Source: Sporomusa acidovorans (GTDB lineage Bacteria > Bacillota > Negativicutes > Sporomusales > Sporomusaceae). From it: a DNA stretch of 64,000 bases. The notes under the pieces are model-generated. The model did not search any database. It had not been told where the DNA came from and saw nothing but the letters and a program-made list of their open reading frames with translations. Of the stretch, positions 1 to 9,473 are shown piece after piece; positions within the stretch are counted from its first letter, which is position 1; the number at the start of each line of letters is the position of its first letter. The stretch is from contig NZ_FNAM01000008.1 of NCBI RefSeq assembly GCF_900101845.1, positions 1 through 64,000 of the forward strand, written 5' to 3'. The translations under genes were made by a program, and so were the position numbers.

Positions 1-242
<242 letters not shown>

Positions 243-537
243 AAAGCAGTATTTAGGAAGTTAGATGCACTACATCTAACTAAGCGACTACATCGACGCT
301 AAAGCGCCGTGTATCTGCTTATGTTCGATGCATTAGCAGTCGAACCTCAGCTATCTTATGAAGCCATTTGTTGGCTCTTAAATCAAGAAATTATTTATTG
401 ACGTTGAATTATCATAAATGATAATTCAACCGCACATCTGGCTTTTTGATGCATTACTTACATTGTTCAGTTTTCAGGGAACATCGTCGTTCGCTGACGA
501 CTTATATATATTACCACACGACTTTTCATTGTGTCAA
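243..537 (-). promoter_or_regulatory. rRNA operon promoter and leader
   Basis: On the minus strand a -35 TTGACA (532-537) and a -10 TAATAT (508-513) lie 18 bases apart. The leader holds CCTGAAAACTGAACA (about 461-477), which resembles the boxA-type sequence commonly found upstream of Firmicutes rRNA genes. It also holds a perfect 26-base inverted repeat at 404-429 that may be an RNase III processing stem. No gene is seen in this stretch; the short plus-strand frame at 99-302 is antisense to rRNA. Confidence 0.75.
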
Positions 538-610
538 TATATCTTCATCTGGTAATTTTTTGAATAATATAATTCGCTGAACCCCATATCTAATGAATTC
601 TTATAATACC

Positions 611-634
611 TTAAAGCGGCAAGCGCCGCTTTAA
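611..634 (-). terminator. Hairpin after the chemoreceptor gene
   Basis: An inverted repeat AAAGCGGC/GCCGCTTT with a four-base loop lies 20 bases past the chemoreceptor stop codon. The following T-tract is weak, so termination efficiency is uncertain. Confidence 0.55.
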
Positions 635-653
635 AATATTATAAAGTGTTATA

Positions 654-2378
654 TCAGACTACAAATTGCTCCACCGATTTTTCTAATTCATTCGCCATTG
701 CGCTTGTCTCTTCTGCACTAGCCGCCACTGTCTGTAAGGCGGAAGATTGTTCTTGATCGGATGCCAGCACTTCCCCACTATGCGCAGCTACTGTTTCAAT
801 CACACTGGAAAGATCGTTGATTAACTTTACAATTTGATCCGAATTGGCAACCTGCTCGGAAGTAACATCGCCAATCTCTTTGGCCTCTTGCGCCATAAGG
901 GTTACTGCCTGCAATATCTTATCAAGAGCCAGTCCCGCCTCATTGACAGTAGTAACTCCACCCTCGACTTCAGTCACATTTTGTGCCATCGCCGCTACAG
1001 CCAGTTCCGTTTTCTCAGTAACTTTTTGAACCAGCGAGGTAATTTCCTGCGCACCCTGATTAGACTGTTCAGCCAGTTGCCGAACTTCCTCTGCCACTAC
1101 CGCGAAACCACGCCCGTGTTCCCCGGCGCGTGCGGCCTCAATTGCGGCATTGAGTGCCAAAAGATTTGTCTGTTTAGCAATACTGGTAATGGTATCAATA
1201 ATCTGCGAAATTTGCTGAGAATATTCACTTAATTCGCTGATAATCTGACTGGATTTTTTCGTTTGCGCGGTAATATTGTCCATCTTACTCACGGATTCGT
1301 TGACTTTTGTCCGGCCATTTTCGGCTGCGGCTAATGTTTCTTGCGAATTATTGCACGTATCATTTGCCTTTTTCTTAGCAATTTGAATTAGACTGGACAA
1401 TTCAACTAATGCCTGTGACGCTTCCAACATAGACTGGTTACCGTTTTCTGCTTCACCAGATAAGCGCTCCATACTCTTAGAAACTGATTCACTTGTGGAT
1501 GTAACTTCTTCAATAGATGCCGCTGTCTGCTCCGAGGCCGCAGCCAGTTGTTCCGAAGCCGAGCGAATTCCGGTAATCATACTGACAAAATGGCTATGCA
1601 TAACACTTAATGAACGCCCTAACTCTCCAATTTCGTCAGAAGAATGAGTCTCAATTGCATCCCGCAAATCTCCTGCCGCATATTTCTTAGTAGCGTCAGT
1701 AAGGACGATTATAGGGTTCCTAATCGTCTTCGTCAAAACTATAGCAATGACCAATCCTAAGATCAGCACAACCAAGCTGACGACAAGAGAAAACAAATTC
1801 ACGTTATCTACTCTATTTTTACTGTCATCAATTAGACTTTTTGCAAGAGCAGCATTATTTTCGGCAAAACCATCGACATCGTTGGTAATTGCTTGATCCA
1901 ATGGTGCCAGCCGTTTAGTCATTTCGTTTAGTTTAATTTCATATTCCCATACCAAAGCGGCATCACCTGCCGTCTTGGCAGTATGATAGGCTTTAACCAA
2001 CGGAATATAATCCTTGGTAATGATTTCTTTATATTGAGTTGTATCATCAATTACATTTTGAACCTCCTGCCGTTTATCTTCTCTCGCCATAGTCAGCAGT
2101 TCTTTTTCATCGGCCACCATGTTTTCAAAACCACTGTCAATTTGTCCCAAGTATGCGGTTTCACCATAAGCGGCATAACCCCGAATGGCTGCTATCGTTG
2201 CCTTATACTGTACTGCAACATCATCGGCCAGCGACATCCGCTTATTCGCTTCATCGATTTTTATTAAATCAGCCTTGGAATGTTGCATATTGATAAAAGA
2301 ACTACAAGCCATAATCAATATAAGTAATAAAATAGTGCCAAAACTCACCGCAAATTTAAAACTCAATTTTGTTTTCAA
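654..2378 (-). CDS. Methyl-accepting chemotaxis protein
   Basis: Transmembrane chemoreceptor that would signal to CheA/CheW. A first membrane helix ([20 protein letters not shown]) is followed by a ~150-residue helical periplasmic domain of the four-helix-bundle type. Next come a second membrane helix ([19 protein letters not shown]), a HAMP linker and a full MCP signalling domain with the hairpin tip [20 protein letters not shown]. The start is taken as TTG at 2378, with AGGGGTGAG just upstream; the open frame extends to 2420 but shows no ribosome site there. It lies ~125 bases downstream of the PAS-PP2C gene on the same strand, so it may be the last gene of that operon. The ligand is unknown. 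Confidence 0.9.
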   Translation of the reverse strand: MKTKLSFKFAVSFGTILLLILIMACSSFINMQHSKADLIKIDEANKRMSLADDVAVQYKATIAAIRGYAAYGETAYLGQIDSGFENMVADEKELLTMAREDKRQEVQNVIDDTTQYKEIITKDYIPLVKAYHTAKTAGDAALVWEYEIKLNEMTKRLAPLDQAITNDVDGFAENNAALAKSLIDDSKNRVDNVNLFSLVVSLVVLILGLVIAIVLTKTIRNPIIVLTDATKKYAAGDLRDAIETHSSDEIGELGRSLSVMHSHFVSMITGIRSASEQLAAASEQTAASIEEVTSTSESVSKSMERLSGEAENGNQSMLEASQALVELSSLIQIAKKKANDTCNNSQETLAAAENGRTKVNESVSKMDNITAQTKKSSQIISELSEYSQQISQIIDTITSIAKQTNLLALNAAIEAARAGEHGRGFAVVAEEVRQLAEQSNQGAQEITSLVQKVTEKTELAVAAMAQNVTEVEGGVTTVNEAGLALDKILQAVTLMAQEAKEIGDVTSEQVANSDQIVKLINDLSSVIETVAAHSGEVLASDQEQSSALQTVAASAEETSAMANELEKSVEQFVV

Positions 2379-2504
2379 CAAACTCACCCCTAATTCATCC
2401 AACCGCCCATCTATATACAACGTGCTAAAGATTTTTGCTCTTCATACACCAGCCGCCTGCGCCTGCAAACTTCTTTAATGCCGAATATATAGCATGAACA
2501 TAAA

Positions 2505-3554
2505 TTACCGAATTACTATTCCAACCCCTGAAGCATCATCCTTGATTGCTTTGTTAGTTGACAGGCTTTTACACAGTTCATACATGGTTGCAAAGGTATG
2601 TGAACGAGCTATAGGTTGTGCCAGCATTTCAAATAGCCCGTCAGTCAAAAAGAAAAAACTATCGCCTGCGTGAAAGGTTAACACCCCTTCGTCATAGGCC
2701 TCATTTTCGTTAATGCCTAAAAACAGGCCAGGACTCTTTATCACCCTTGCGCCTTTAGTACTTAAGCGGATAAAATGACTGACTCCCGCCGAAGAATATG
2801 TCATTGTCTTATTTTTAAAGTTAAATGCAAACAGTAAGGCGGCCGCAAAGCCACCACAACTAAAAAACGGCATCACTTCATTGTTAATCCAGGCTAATTT
2901 GTCACCAATCGCTATATGTTTCTCGATTGCCTGACGAAAGAGGTAGCGCAGAATCCCCCCTTGGCTGGTGGCGGTGATTCCATGCCCCATCACGTCGAGA
3001 ATAATCCCATAGAGAGTTTGATTGTTATTATCATATTGAATATCATATAAATCACCGCTCAAACCGTGCAGCGGCTGATAAACAGTTTTTAAAGAAAATA
3101 GTTCTGTCTCCAAATCACTTGGCAAGAGCAGTCGTTGAATTTTGCCGGCAACTTCAACTTCCTGACGCATTTTGTCTTCAATAGCCGCATCTCTTACAAG
3201 CGCGGCAATAACCGGCTTGCCATGCATAACCAGGTAGCGGGCACTGATTTCCACTTTAAAAAGAGTACCGTCTCCTTTAACATGATTCGCCGAAAAAACA
3301 TACCCCCGTTTTTCCTGTTCAATCACCATCTCTACTTTTTCACGGACGGTTTCCCGCGACTCATGACTTAAGTCCATAATTGACAGGCCCACGACTTCCT
3401 GAATCCCATAACGATACATGTGCAAGGCCTTGTGGTTCATAAATATAACAGCATCCGTCTTGGCATCCACTAACAATATAGCGTCGTTGATCATATTTAA
3501 TAGATCAAAACGTTGGCAATACTCGCACATCTCCGGCTTTTCCCTAGTACTCAT
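2505..3554 (-). CDS. PAS domain-PP2C (SpoIIE/RsbU-type) serine phosphatase
   Basis: Phosphatase arm of a partner-switching system, predicted to dephosphorylate the STAS antagonist encoded just upstream. Residues ~15-135 form a PAS sensor (NMINDAILLVDAKTDAVIFM). A short linker follows, then a SpoIIE-type PP2C domain with the metal-binding motifs SGDLYDI and DVMGHG and the late motif FFLTDGLFE. The ATG at 3554 is preferred because AAGGGG lies eight bases upstream; an in-frame GTG at 3560 is too close to it. It follows the STAS gene by about 20 bases. The PAS signal is not known. Confidence 0.88.
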   Translation of the reverse strand: MSTREKPEMCEYCQRFDLLNMINDAILLVDAKTDAVIFMNHKALHMYRYGIQEVVGLSIMDLSHESRETVREKVEMVIEQEKRGYVFSANHVKGDGTLFKVEISARYLVMHGKPVIAALVRDAAIEDKMRQEVEVAGKIQRLLLPSDLETELFSLKTVYQPLHGLSGDLYDIQYDNNNQTLYGIILDVMGHGITATSQGGILRYLFRQAIEKHIAIGDKLAWINNEVMPFFSCGGFAAALLFAFNFKNKTMTYSSAGVSHFIRLSTKGARVIKSPGLFLGINENEAYDEGVLTFHAGDSFFFLTDGLFEMLAQPIARSHTFATMYELCKSLSTNKAIKDDASGVGIVIR

Positions 3555-3575
3555 TTCCACATCCCCTTGGGTTGG

Positions 3576-3878
3576 CTACTGCATGTCAAATACTTTATTT
3601 AAACGGGTTAACTCAAATAATTCTTTAACAAAGCCGGTCACGCCACTAATTACCAGGCTGCCGTTGCTTTGCCGTGTCCGCTTGTGTATGGAAACTAATA
3701 CACCAAGCCCGGAGCTGTCAATGTAGTCAACTTTATCCATCTTTATCCAGAAGTGATTTTGCCCTTCTTCCATATATCTGATAAGTTTTTCCCTAAGAAT
3801 TTCTGCGCCTTCAACATACAGTTCTCCTGACAAATTGACGATAACTTGATTATTGACAATACTGGTATCGATTTGCAT
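3576..3878 (-). CDS. STAS-domain anti-sigma factor antagonist
   Basis: A 100-residue single-domain STAS protein of the SpoIIAA/RsbV type. The phosphorylation loop reads YIDSSGLGVL (around residues 52-61), with Ser56 matching the regulatory serine of SpoIIAA. In the usual scheme the unphosphorylated form binds the anti-sigma kinase. It sits between the kinase gene (upstream) and the phosphatase gene (downstream) on the same strand, which is the expected trio. No sigma factor gene is adjacent, so the output could be a distant sigma factor or another partner. Confidence 0.9.
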   Translation of the reverse strand: MQIDTSIVNNQVIVNLSGELYVEGAEILREKLIRYMEEGQNHFWIKMDKVDYIDSSGLGVLVSIHKRTRQSNGSLVISGVTGFVKELFELTRLNKVFDMQ

Positions 3879-3908
3879 GGAATAAACACCCCTTTTCTTT
3901 AATTTTTT

Positions 3909-4304
3909 TCATACGCATCTGACGAGTCTCCCAGTTTTTTTAATTAAAACCACTTCGCTTGGTTCTGAATTAAAGTAATACTGGTCTACGCAATGCCTGA
4001 TAATTTCAATACCTCGTCCGGTTTCCCGCAACCCTTCTTCTCCATTACCATTCACCGGCGTATATCCCTGGCCTTCATCCCGGACGATAACCCGGACTTC
4101 CCCTGGCATACTATTTATTGTTAGCTGTACTTTTTTTGTTTTATCTTGTTTATTGCCATGAAAAATGGCATTATTTACAGCCTCGTTAATCGCAACGAAG
4201 AATGCATCCACACCTGTAGCCAGCATTTCTTTAAGTTTCTTTCGAACAGCTTCACGCAATTGGGCAAATTCCTCCACTGTCGAAAAGCAATACATGCATT
4301 TCAC
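3909..4304 (-). CDS. Anti-sigma factor serine kinase (RsbW/SpoIIAB-like ATPase)
   Basis: A GHKL-type ATPase of ~130 residues. The N-box is FVAINEAVNNAIFHGN, the G1 box VRDEGQGYTP and the G2 box GRGIEIIRHCV. It should phosphorylate the downstream STAS protein and hold a target factor inactive. GTG at 4304 is chosen because GAGGTGA lies four bases upstream; ATG at 4295 is an alternative. It is the first gene of the module, behind a good promoter at 4561-4590 and a ~250-base structured leader. Confidence 0.87.
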   Translation of the reverse strand: MKCMYCFSTVEEFAQLREAVRKKLKEMLATGVDAFFVAINEAVNNAIFHGNKQDKTKKVQLTINSMPGEVRVIVRDEGQGYTPVNGNGEEGLRETGRGIEIIRHCVDQYYFNSEPSEVVLIKKTGRLVRCV

Positions 4305-4460
4305 CCTCTCACCTCTCACATCGTTCTGGTTAATAAACAAATAGAGGCATAAAACAACAAAAGATCCTCTTTTGCAGTTTCATGCCAAATTTATTATATT
4401 AAACAATAACCTTACCTGAAAATCAATTTTACAAGATTTTCAGACTGCTATATAGTACCC

Positions 4461-4543
4461 AATAAAGATTTACCGGCAGGAAGCGGAAGTCAAGCGCCAG
4501 CGGTGGAGCGTTACTAACACCCTGTCAGAAGAAAATCTTTATT
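4461..4543 (-). repeat. Inverted-repeat-bounded element in the kinase leader
   Basis: AATAAAGATTT (4461-4471) and AAATCTTTATT (4533-4543) bound an 83-base GC-richer core with internal pairing potential. The element lies inside the transcript leader of the kinase gene. It resembles neither the cobalamin riboswitches nor any aptamer I recognise. It could be a structured RNA or a small MITE-like repeat. The rest of 4305-4635 shows no gene. Confidence 0.45.
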
Positions 4544-4560
4544 AGACTTCCTATAACCTT

Positions 4561-4590
4561 AGTATAGCCTCGCTATTAAAAGGCTGTCAA
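4561..4590 (-). promoter_or_regulatory. Predicted promoter of the partner-switching operon
   Basis: TTGACA (4585-4590) and TATACT (4561-4566) lie 18 bases apart on the minus strand, ahead of the anti-sigma kinase gene. Confidence 0.65.
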
Positions 4591-4635
4591 TCCAAAATGT
4601 TCCATAATGAGGAATCCTAGCGAAAATTGTCTTGG

Positions 4636-5610
4636 TTATATTGCCATTTTTCTCAAAGTGAGTACTTTTTGCTGCCGAACCAATTTTTGCTCCCATTCAG
4701 CCCTGTTTCTATAGATAAACTCATGCACGAGAAACTCCGGGCGCACAAAATCAATAATGCGCTGAGCGGCTGAGGTAGTAAACGGCCTGTGTTCATCAAT
4801 CTTGAGGACATGATTCATTACCTCTTCCATATCATAGTTATCTTTAAAGTTCTGTACGTTTTGACTGGAACGAACGTACTTTCCCGATAACGACTTGTTT
4901 AAATGAATCCCTTTGACATATTGCGCATAGCTGCCTAAATTTTTGATAGTATTTAGGATATAGCTGACTCCTTCCGCTTCTGTAGTTAAGTCAGGATTGG
5001 TATTCATTAAATGACCGGTATCAAGCATTATCCCAATGTTGCGGTGAGAAACGCCCTCCAGCAGCATAGCTGTCAAATTTGCATCGGTAAGCGTCAAACC
5101 CGGCCACCACAAATTTTCGAATAACAGGGTAATATCCTGAGGAATCTCCGGTGCCAGCGCATTAACGACTTCTATCGTTGCTTCAATCACTTCCCTGCTG
5201 GTTGCACTAAAATTCCAGTTAAATAACTCCGACACCCGGGTATGGCTAACATGCAATACCAGGTATTTTACGCCTGCCTGTTGGGCGGACCGTATATTAT
5301 CACGATAGATAGCCAGCCACGCTTCACGGGTCGGCCCTCCATAGCATTCGTTTATGCTTTCCTGACTGCCAAACTGACGAAGCAGCACTTCCTGGTCACC
5401 GCGCCAAAAGTCCAGCCACCAGGGCCAAAAGCGCAGATGACAGCCCTGCATCCATTCCCGCTTATGAAACTTTGCATCCCAGGGAGAACAAAACATCATT
5501 TCCAATCCGTCCAGATTATACCGTGATAAAAAAGCCTGCAGCCGTTCCGGACTATTCCCAAACAATTCATTATCCGTAGTATAGTTCGATATATTTACAA
5601 GTTGCAGCAT
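4636..5610 (-). CDS. TIM-barrel protein, sugar phosphate isomerase/epimerase family
   Basis: A 324-residue protein with the pattern of the xylose-isomerase-like TIM-barrel superfamily (AP endonuclease 2 type). Visible metal- and phosphate-site motifs are YLVLHVSHTR, LLFENLWWPG, IGIMLDTGHLMNT and GIHLNKS. ATG at 5610 has GAGGAT six bases upstream. It is a single gene, divergent from the ABC transporter at 5719. The true substrate cannot be read from the sequence; nothing ties it firmly to corrinoids beyond proximity. Confidence 0.75.
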   Translation of the reverse strand: MLQLVNISNYTTDNELFGNSPERLQAFLSRYNLDGLEMMFCSPWDAKFHKREWMQGCHLRFWPWWLDFWRGDQEVLLRQFGSQESINECYGGPTREAWLAIYRDNIRSAQQAGVKYLVLHVSHTRVSELFNWNFSATSREVIEATIEVVNALAPEIPQDITLLFENLWWPGLTLTDANLTAMLLEGVSHRNIGIMLDTGHLMNTNPDLTTEAEGVSYILNTIKNLGSYAQYVKGIHLNKSLSGKYVRSSQNVQNFKDNYDMEEVMNHVLKIDEHRPFTTSAAQRIIDFVRPEFLVHEFIYRNRAEWEQKLVRQQKVLTLRKMAI

Positions 5611-5718
5611 ACTAAGATCCTCGCTTAGTTATTTTGTATATCTTACATACTATTCGCATATACATGCCATATCTGCCTTTTATAACACTCTAGCTTCCTA
5701 CTGAGAGGAGAAGTTACT

Positions 5719-7419
5719 TTGGTAAAGCTGGCACTTTCCTATTGGTTGTCGGCCGTAGCGCCAAAAGCATGGATATTATCCCTTTTCCTAGTTTTTTGCA
5801 CAGGCCTGCTTGCTTTTTTAAATATGCAACTCAACAACTGGCAGGTAGACTTCTATAACCATTTGCAACAACATAACCTGTCTGGTTTTTTCCAGGATTT
5901 AGTGCAATTTGTCATAATAACTTCTATTTTAGTTACAACATCAGGCTGGCAGACTCATAGTAAGATGCTGCTGCAAATATGCTGGCGACAGTGGCTAACA
6001 AATACATATATATCTCTCTGGCTCCATAATCAAACTTACTTTCGTATAAAATTCACTGCCACTCCTATCGATAATCCTGACCAACGAATTGAAGAAGACA
6101 TTCAGCTTTTCGTTACCCATTCGCTCGATTTAGCGGTAGGCTTACTGCGCCATTTAGTAACCCTTGTCATATTTTCAGCTGTCCTTTGGAAATTGTCAGG
6201 AGACCTAACCATACTTTTGTTTGGTACACCTTATATAATTCCAGGATATTTAGTTTGGTCGGCCCTGCTTTATTCCGCTTTTGGAACCTGGATAACCGTC
6301 AAAATAGGGCGGCCACTCATGATTCTAAACAATATTCAACAAAGCAACGAGGCGGATTTCCGGTATAAATTAGTGCGAGTCAAAGAATATGCAGAATGCA
6401 TTGCATTATATAGAGGAGCTTGCTGGGAAAAGAACAGCCTGTTCAAGAATTTTTCACGCATTATTGCAACCTACCTTGCTATGATTAAAACAACAAGAAA
6501 TATAACCTGGATATCTTCAGCCTATACGCAGTTGTCTACTGTTTTTGCCTTTTTGATTGCGTCACCCAGATATTTCAATGATGAATTACAACTTGGCCAA
6601 CTCTTTGAAATAGCCGGTGCCTATTGGTATGTTCATTCCGCATTGTCCTATATCATTGAAAGCTTCGGAAAATTTGCCCAATGGCGCGCTGTAACGGATC
6701 GTCTCCGGCTGTTTTACGCTCAACTCAAATCACTGGAACAAATGAATAAAAAAACGTTATCTATTTGTAATCATAACACACTACTAACCAAAGAGCTTTC
6801 TATATTTTCACCAGCCGGCCACATTTTGATAAACAAGCTTTCCCTAGAAGTCACTGCTGGTGACAGCTTGCTTATTACCGGTCCTTCCGGTTGTGGAAAA
6901 AGCACACTGCTGCAGACCCTGGCCGGAATTTGGCCCTATTTCGACGGGCGAATCTCCCTTCCGTCCCACAGCGGTGTACTGTTTCTTCCACAAAAGCCCT
7001 ACCTCCCCGTAGACTCCCTGCGCAATGTTGTTCTCTACCCGCAAAAAGCTGACCTCATTCCGGACACAAAGATAAAAGAAGCGCTCACTATCTGCAAATT
7101 AAACGGCTTGCTCTCACAACTGGACATGGAAGCAGACTGGTCCAAAACCCTTTCGCTCGGTGAACTCCAACGCCTTGCGCTTGTCAGAGCCTTCATCCAT
7201 CAACCTAAATGGCTATTTCTCGATGAAATCACTGCCTGTATTGACGCTGACACAGAAGCACAAATATACCAGGTACTTAGAGAAAAATTACCCCACTCAT
7301 CGTTAATCAGTATTGGCCATAGAGATTCACTAAAAGTTCACCATCGCCGAATTTTAGAGTTAAATGGTACAGGCGACTGGCGTTGCTTTGAACAACCCCA
7401 GGCATCCGCTGCGCTTTAA
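5719..7419 (+). CDS. ABC transporter, fused permease-ATPase of the BacA/SbmA/Rv1819c type
   Basis: Inner-membrane half-transporter of 566 residues. The N-terminal ~330 residues form a membrane domain with the family signature LNNWQVDFYNHLQ. The C-terminal ATPase has Walker A TGPSGCGKST, the family-specific signature LSLGELQRLALVRA and Walker B WLFLDEITA. The start is TTG at 5719, with GAGAGGAG eight bases upstream. Members include E. coli YddA and mycobacterial Rv1819c, the latter a known cobalamin importer. It is the only plus-strand gene in the first 56 kb and converges on the adenosyltransferase gene with a six-base gap. A role in corrinoid uptake is an inference from family and position; no riboswitch precedes it. 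Confidence 0.8.
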   Translation: MVKLALSYWLSAVAPKAWILSLFLVFCTGLLAFLNMQLNNWQVDFYNHLQQHNLSGFFQDLVQFVIITSILVTTSGWQTHSKMLLQICWRQWLTNTYISLWLHNQTYFRIKFTATPIDNPDQRIEEDIQLFVTHSLDLAVGLLRHLVTLVIFSAVLWKLSGDLTILLFGTPYIIPGYLVWSALLYSAFGTWITVKIGRPLMILNNIQQSNEADFRYKLVRVKEYAECIALYRGACWEKNSLFKNFSRIIATYLAMIKTTRNITWISSAYTQLSTVFAFLIASPRYFNDELQLGQLFEIAGAYWYVHSALSYIIESFGKFAQWRAVTDRLRLFYAQLKSLEQMNKKTLSICNHNTLLTKELSIFSPAGHILINKLSLEVTAGDSLLITGPSGCGKSTLLQTLAGIWPYFDGRISLPSHSGVLFLPQKPYLPVDSLRNVVLYPQKADLIPDTKIKEALTICKLNGLLSQLDMEADWSKTLSLGELQRLALVRAFIHQPKWLFLDEITACIDADTEAQIYQVLREKLPHSSLISIGHRDSLKVHHRRILELNGTGDWRCFEQPQASAAL

Positions 7420-7425
7420 TGCTCA

Positions 7426-7959
7426 TCAATACTCTATGCCTTTTTGGGCTTTAATTCCCTGTTTCAGCGGATGTTTTATTTCTTTCATTTCTGTAACCAA
7501 ATCCGCTTTGTCAATAATCTCCTGCCGCGCTTCGCGACCGGTAAGCACCAGATGCAAAGACTCCGGTTTCATTGCCAGCAATTGCAGGACTTCGTCCACT
7601 TGAATCAAGCCGAACATAATTGCATAATTAATTTCATCCAGGATAATCATGTCCCATTTACCGGACATGATTTCAGTTTTTGCATCACGCAACGCATGTT
7701 CGGCTGCTGCTTTGTGGTCAGCCCGGTCATCATCTTTGATGTTTCTTACGAAACCTTCGCCCAATTGGCGGATGACAAAATCAGCCCCCATCCTTTCGGC
7801 TGCCTGCAATTCGCCATACTTCCAATTTCCTTTAATAAATTGCAGAACCAACACCCTAAGTCCCTGCCCCCAGGCCCTGAGCCCCAACCCTAAGGCAGCG
7901 GTCGTCTTTCCTTTGCCATTTCCGGTGTTTACGATAATCAAACCTTTTGTTTCCGGCAT
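7426..7959 (-). CDS. cobA: Cob(I)yrinic acid a,c-diamide / cob(I)alamin adenosyltransferase
   Basis: Transfers the 5'-deoxyadenosyl group of ATP to Co(I) corrinoids in the cytoplasm, making the coenzyme form. The CobA/BtuR/CobO family is recognised by the P-loop GNGKGKTTAA near the N-terminus and by IILDEINYAI and LVLTGREA. Length (177 residues) fits the family. ATG at 7959 is chosen: GAGAGG lies nine bases upstream, and the longer frame to 8052 has no ribosome site. It is the last gene of the riboswitch-1 operon with the nitrogenase-like genes and BtuCD, so imported or modified corrinoid would be adenosylated at once. Confidence 0.93.
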   Translation of the reverse strand: MPETKGLIIVNTGNGKGKTTAALGLGLRAWGQGLRVLVLQFIKGNWKYGELQAAERMGADFVIRQLGEGFVRNIKDDDRADHKAAAEHALRDAKTEIMSGKWDMIILDEINYAIMFGLIQVDEVLQLLAMKPESLHLVLTGREARQEIIDKADLVTEMKEIKHPLKQGIKAQKGIEY

Positions 7960-7993
7960 GTAATTCATCCTCTCTTTCTTGTATTTATTTGTG

Positions 7994-8185
7994 TTATAGC
8001 CAGCATTTTTTTCCGAAGCAAGCCATTTGTCTTGCCTTGAAGCATCCCTCAAGATAAGGCAGAGGCGTTACCGGCAACGCGATATTAGTAAAACAAGGTG
8101 TCTTTTTTCTTATTGGTCCAAAATCATCAACGCTATCTACCGGCCAATTCTTAGGAACATATTGACATTTACTATATTGCCGCAT
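7994..8185 (-). CDS. Small 63-residue protein with five cysteines, unknown function
   Basis: Not recognised. It starts at ATG 8185 behind a strong site (AGGAGGAG) and lies 16 bases after the BtuD stop codon and ~35 bases before cobA, so it is almost certainly translated from the same operon. The sequence is soluble-looking, with no signal peptide or membrane helix. Cysteines are at 7, 31, 48, 56 and 61, and the end reads CFGKKCWL. The cysteines could bind a metal or an Fe-S cluster, or act in redox work with the nitrogenase-like proteins; this is inference only. Confidence 0.7.
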   Translation of the reverse strand: MRQYSKCQYVPKNWPVDSVDDFGPIRKKTPCFTNIALPVTPLPYLEGCFKARQMACFGKKCWL

Positions 8186-8201
8186 TACATACTCCTCCTG
8201 G

Positions 8202-9473
8202 CTAATCAGGCACAGGATAAAAGCCTTCTCCGGCTGCCAACTGCTCTGCAAACTGCTGCGAATTCATGACAACGACCTGCTGCAATTTGAGCAGGTTCCT
8301 GTATACCGTGGTAGCTTTACCGCCGGTATAATCCCGCTCTTCGATGGGCGTATCCTCAATCACAATCAGTTTCCTGGCGACAAAAGCAGCTTCCAGATTA
8401 TCGAAATTCTGCTGTCCATAACATAAATTGCAAAGCACAGTAAAATCAGCCGCAAGAATCTTTTCCCGATTTTCTTTCGCCTGTATTTTTTCAATTTCAC
8501 AAAAAGGCTGGCCAACAATAGCCGCTATACCAAATGCCAACGCTATATCGGCATCGGTGTCCCCTTGTTGGAAAACTCCCCCGCTTAACGTATAGGCACT
8601 TTCGTACAAGAGCCGCAGTATTTTTCCCGCAGAGCCACCGCCGCCAATCACGTGAACCGCTCTCTGCCTTGTGGTCGTACCGGCGGCCTCGTAGGTATGA
8701 ATATCCAGATTACCTGTTACTTTATTGATGAAAACCGCTGAGTGCAAACCATAGGCTTTTTCAAGATTTTCCTTGGTGATCACTTCTTGGGGTTTTCCGT
8801 CCGCCAGCACAGTACCGTCAGCCAGCAGAATCAGCCGGGAACAAAACTTGGCCGCCTGTTTGATATCATGAGCGATAATAAGTACAGTCTTGCCTTCTTG
8901 GCACATAATCCGGCAATAGCGGAATATTTCTTCCTGATATACCAAATCCAGGCTGGCTGTCGGCTCATCCAGAAAGATCAGCGGTGTCTCCTGCGCCAAT
9001 ACCTTGGCCAGCAGAATACGCTGCCGTTCCCCGCCGGATACCTGCTGCACCGGTTTCTCCGCCAACTTATCGACGCCGGTAAACACCATATACTTCTGAG
9101 CGATCGCATAATCCTGTTTCTGCTCGCTTTGCCACCATTTCAGGTAAGGATAGCGTCCGGTCAGTACTACCTCACGGGCCGTAAAACCAAAGCCGACATT
9201 AACTTCCTGCTGCATATACGCGACATGTTGCGCCAATTCTTTTTCGCTCATAGCCAGTATTGGCCGGCCATACATTCTGACTTCGCCGGACGCTACGGCA
9301 CACATACCGCGTAAGCTGCGCAGCAAGGTGCTTTTGCCGACGCCGTTCGGCCCGATAATACCGATAAATTCTCCTGGTTTTGCGGCAAAAGAAATATCGT
9401 GCAGAATGGTTTTGCTCCCTAGAGCAACAGCGATGTTCAAAACTTCCAATGCCACTTGCCCGGCTTTCTTCAT
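8202..9473 (-). CDS. btuD: Corrinoid-type ABC transporter ATPase (BtuD/FecE family) with extra C-terminal domain
   Basis: ATP-binding subunit that should pair with the BtuC-like permease encoded four bases upstream (ATGA overlap). Residues 1-~255 are a standard FecE/BtuD ATPase: Walker A GPNGVGKST, signature VSGGERQR, Walker B LIFLDEPTASLD, H-loop IIAHD. The protein is 423 residues, against ~255 for the usual family. The extra ~160 residues begin with a Rossmann-like VHVIGGGGSAGKILRLLYES and run to the end. That domain is of unknown role; it could bind a nucleotide or corrinoid and couple import to processing. Confidence 0.88.
   Translation of the reverse strand: MKKAGQVALEVLNIAVALGSKTILHDISFAAKPGEFIGIIGPNGVGKSTLLRSLRGMCAVASGEVRMYGRPILAMSEKELAQHVAYMQQEVNVGFGFTAREVVLTGRYPYLKWWQSEQKQDYAIAQKYMVFTGVDKLAEKPVQQVSGGERQRILLAKVLAQETPLIFLDEPTASLDLVYQEEIFRYCRIMCQEGKTVLIIAHDIKQAAKFCSRLILLADGTVLADGKPQEVITKENLEKAYGLHSAVFINKVTGNLDIHTYEAAGTTTRQRAVHVIGGGGSAGKILRLLYESAYTLSGGVFQQGDTDADIALAFGIAAIVGQPFCEIEKIQAKENREKILAADFTVLCNLCYGQQNFDNLEAAFVARKLIVIEDTPIEERDYTGGKATTVYRNLLKLQQVVVMNSQQFAEQLAAGEGFYPVPD

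Noticed and set aside
2411..2425. 15-base identity (CTATATACAACGTGC) shared with 14660-14674, both close to gene starts; considered a sigma-54 promoter or regulatory box
   Set aside because: The GG-GC spacing does not fit sigma-54, and a 15-base match is expected about once by chance in 64 kb.
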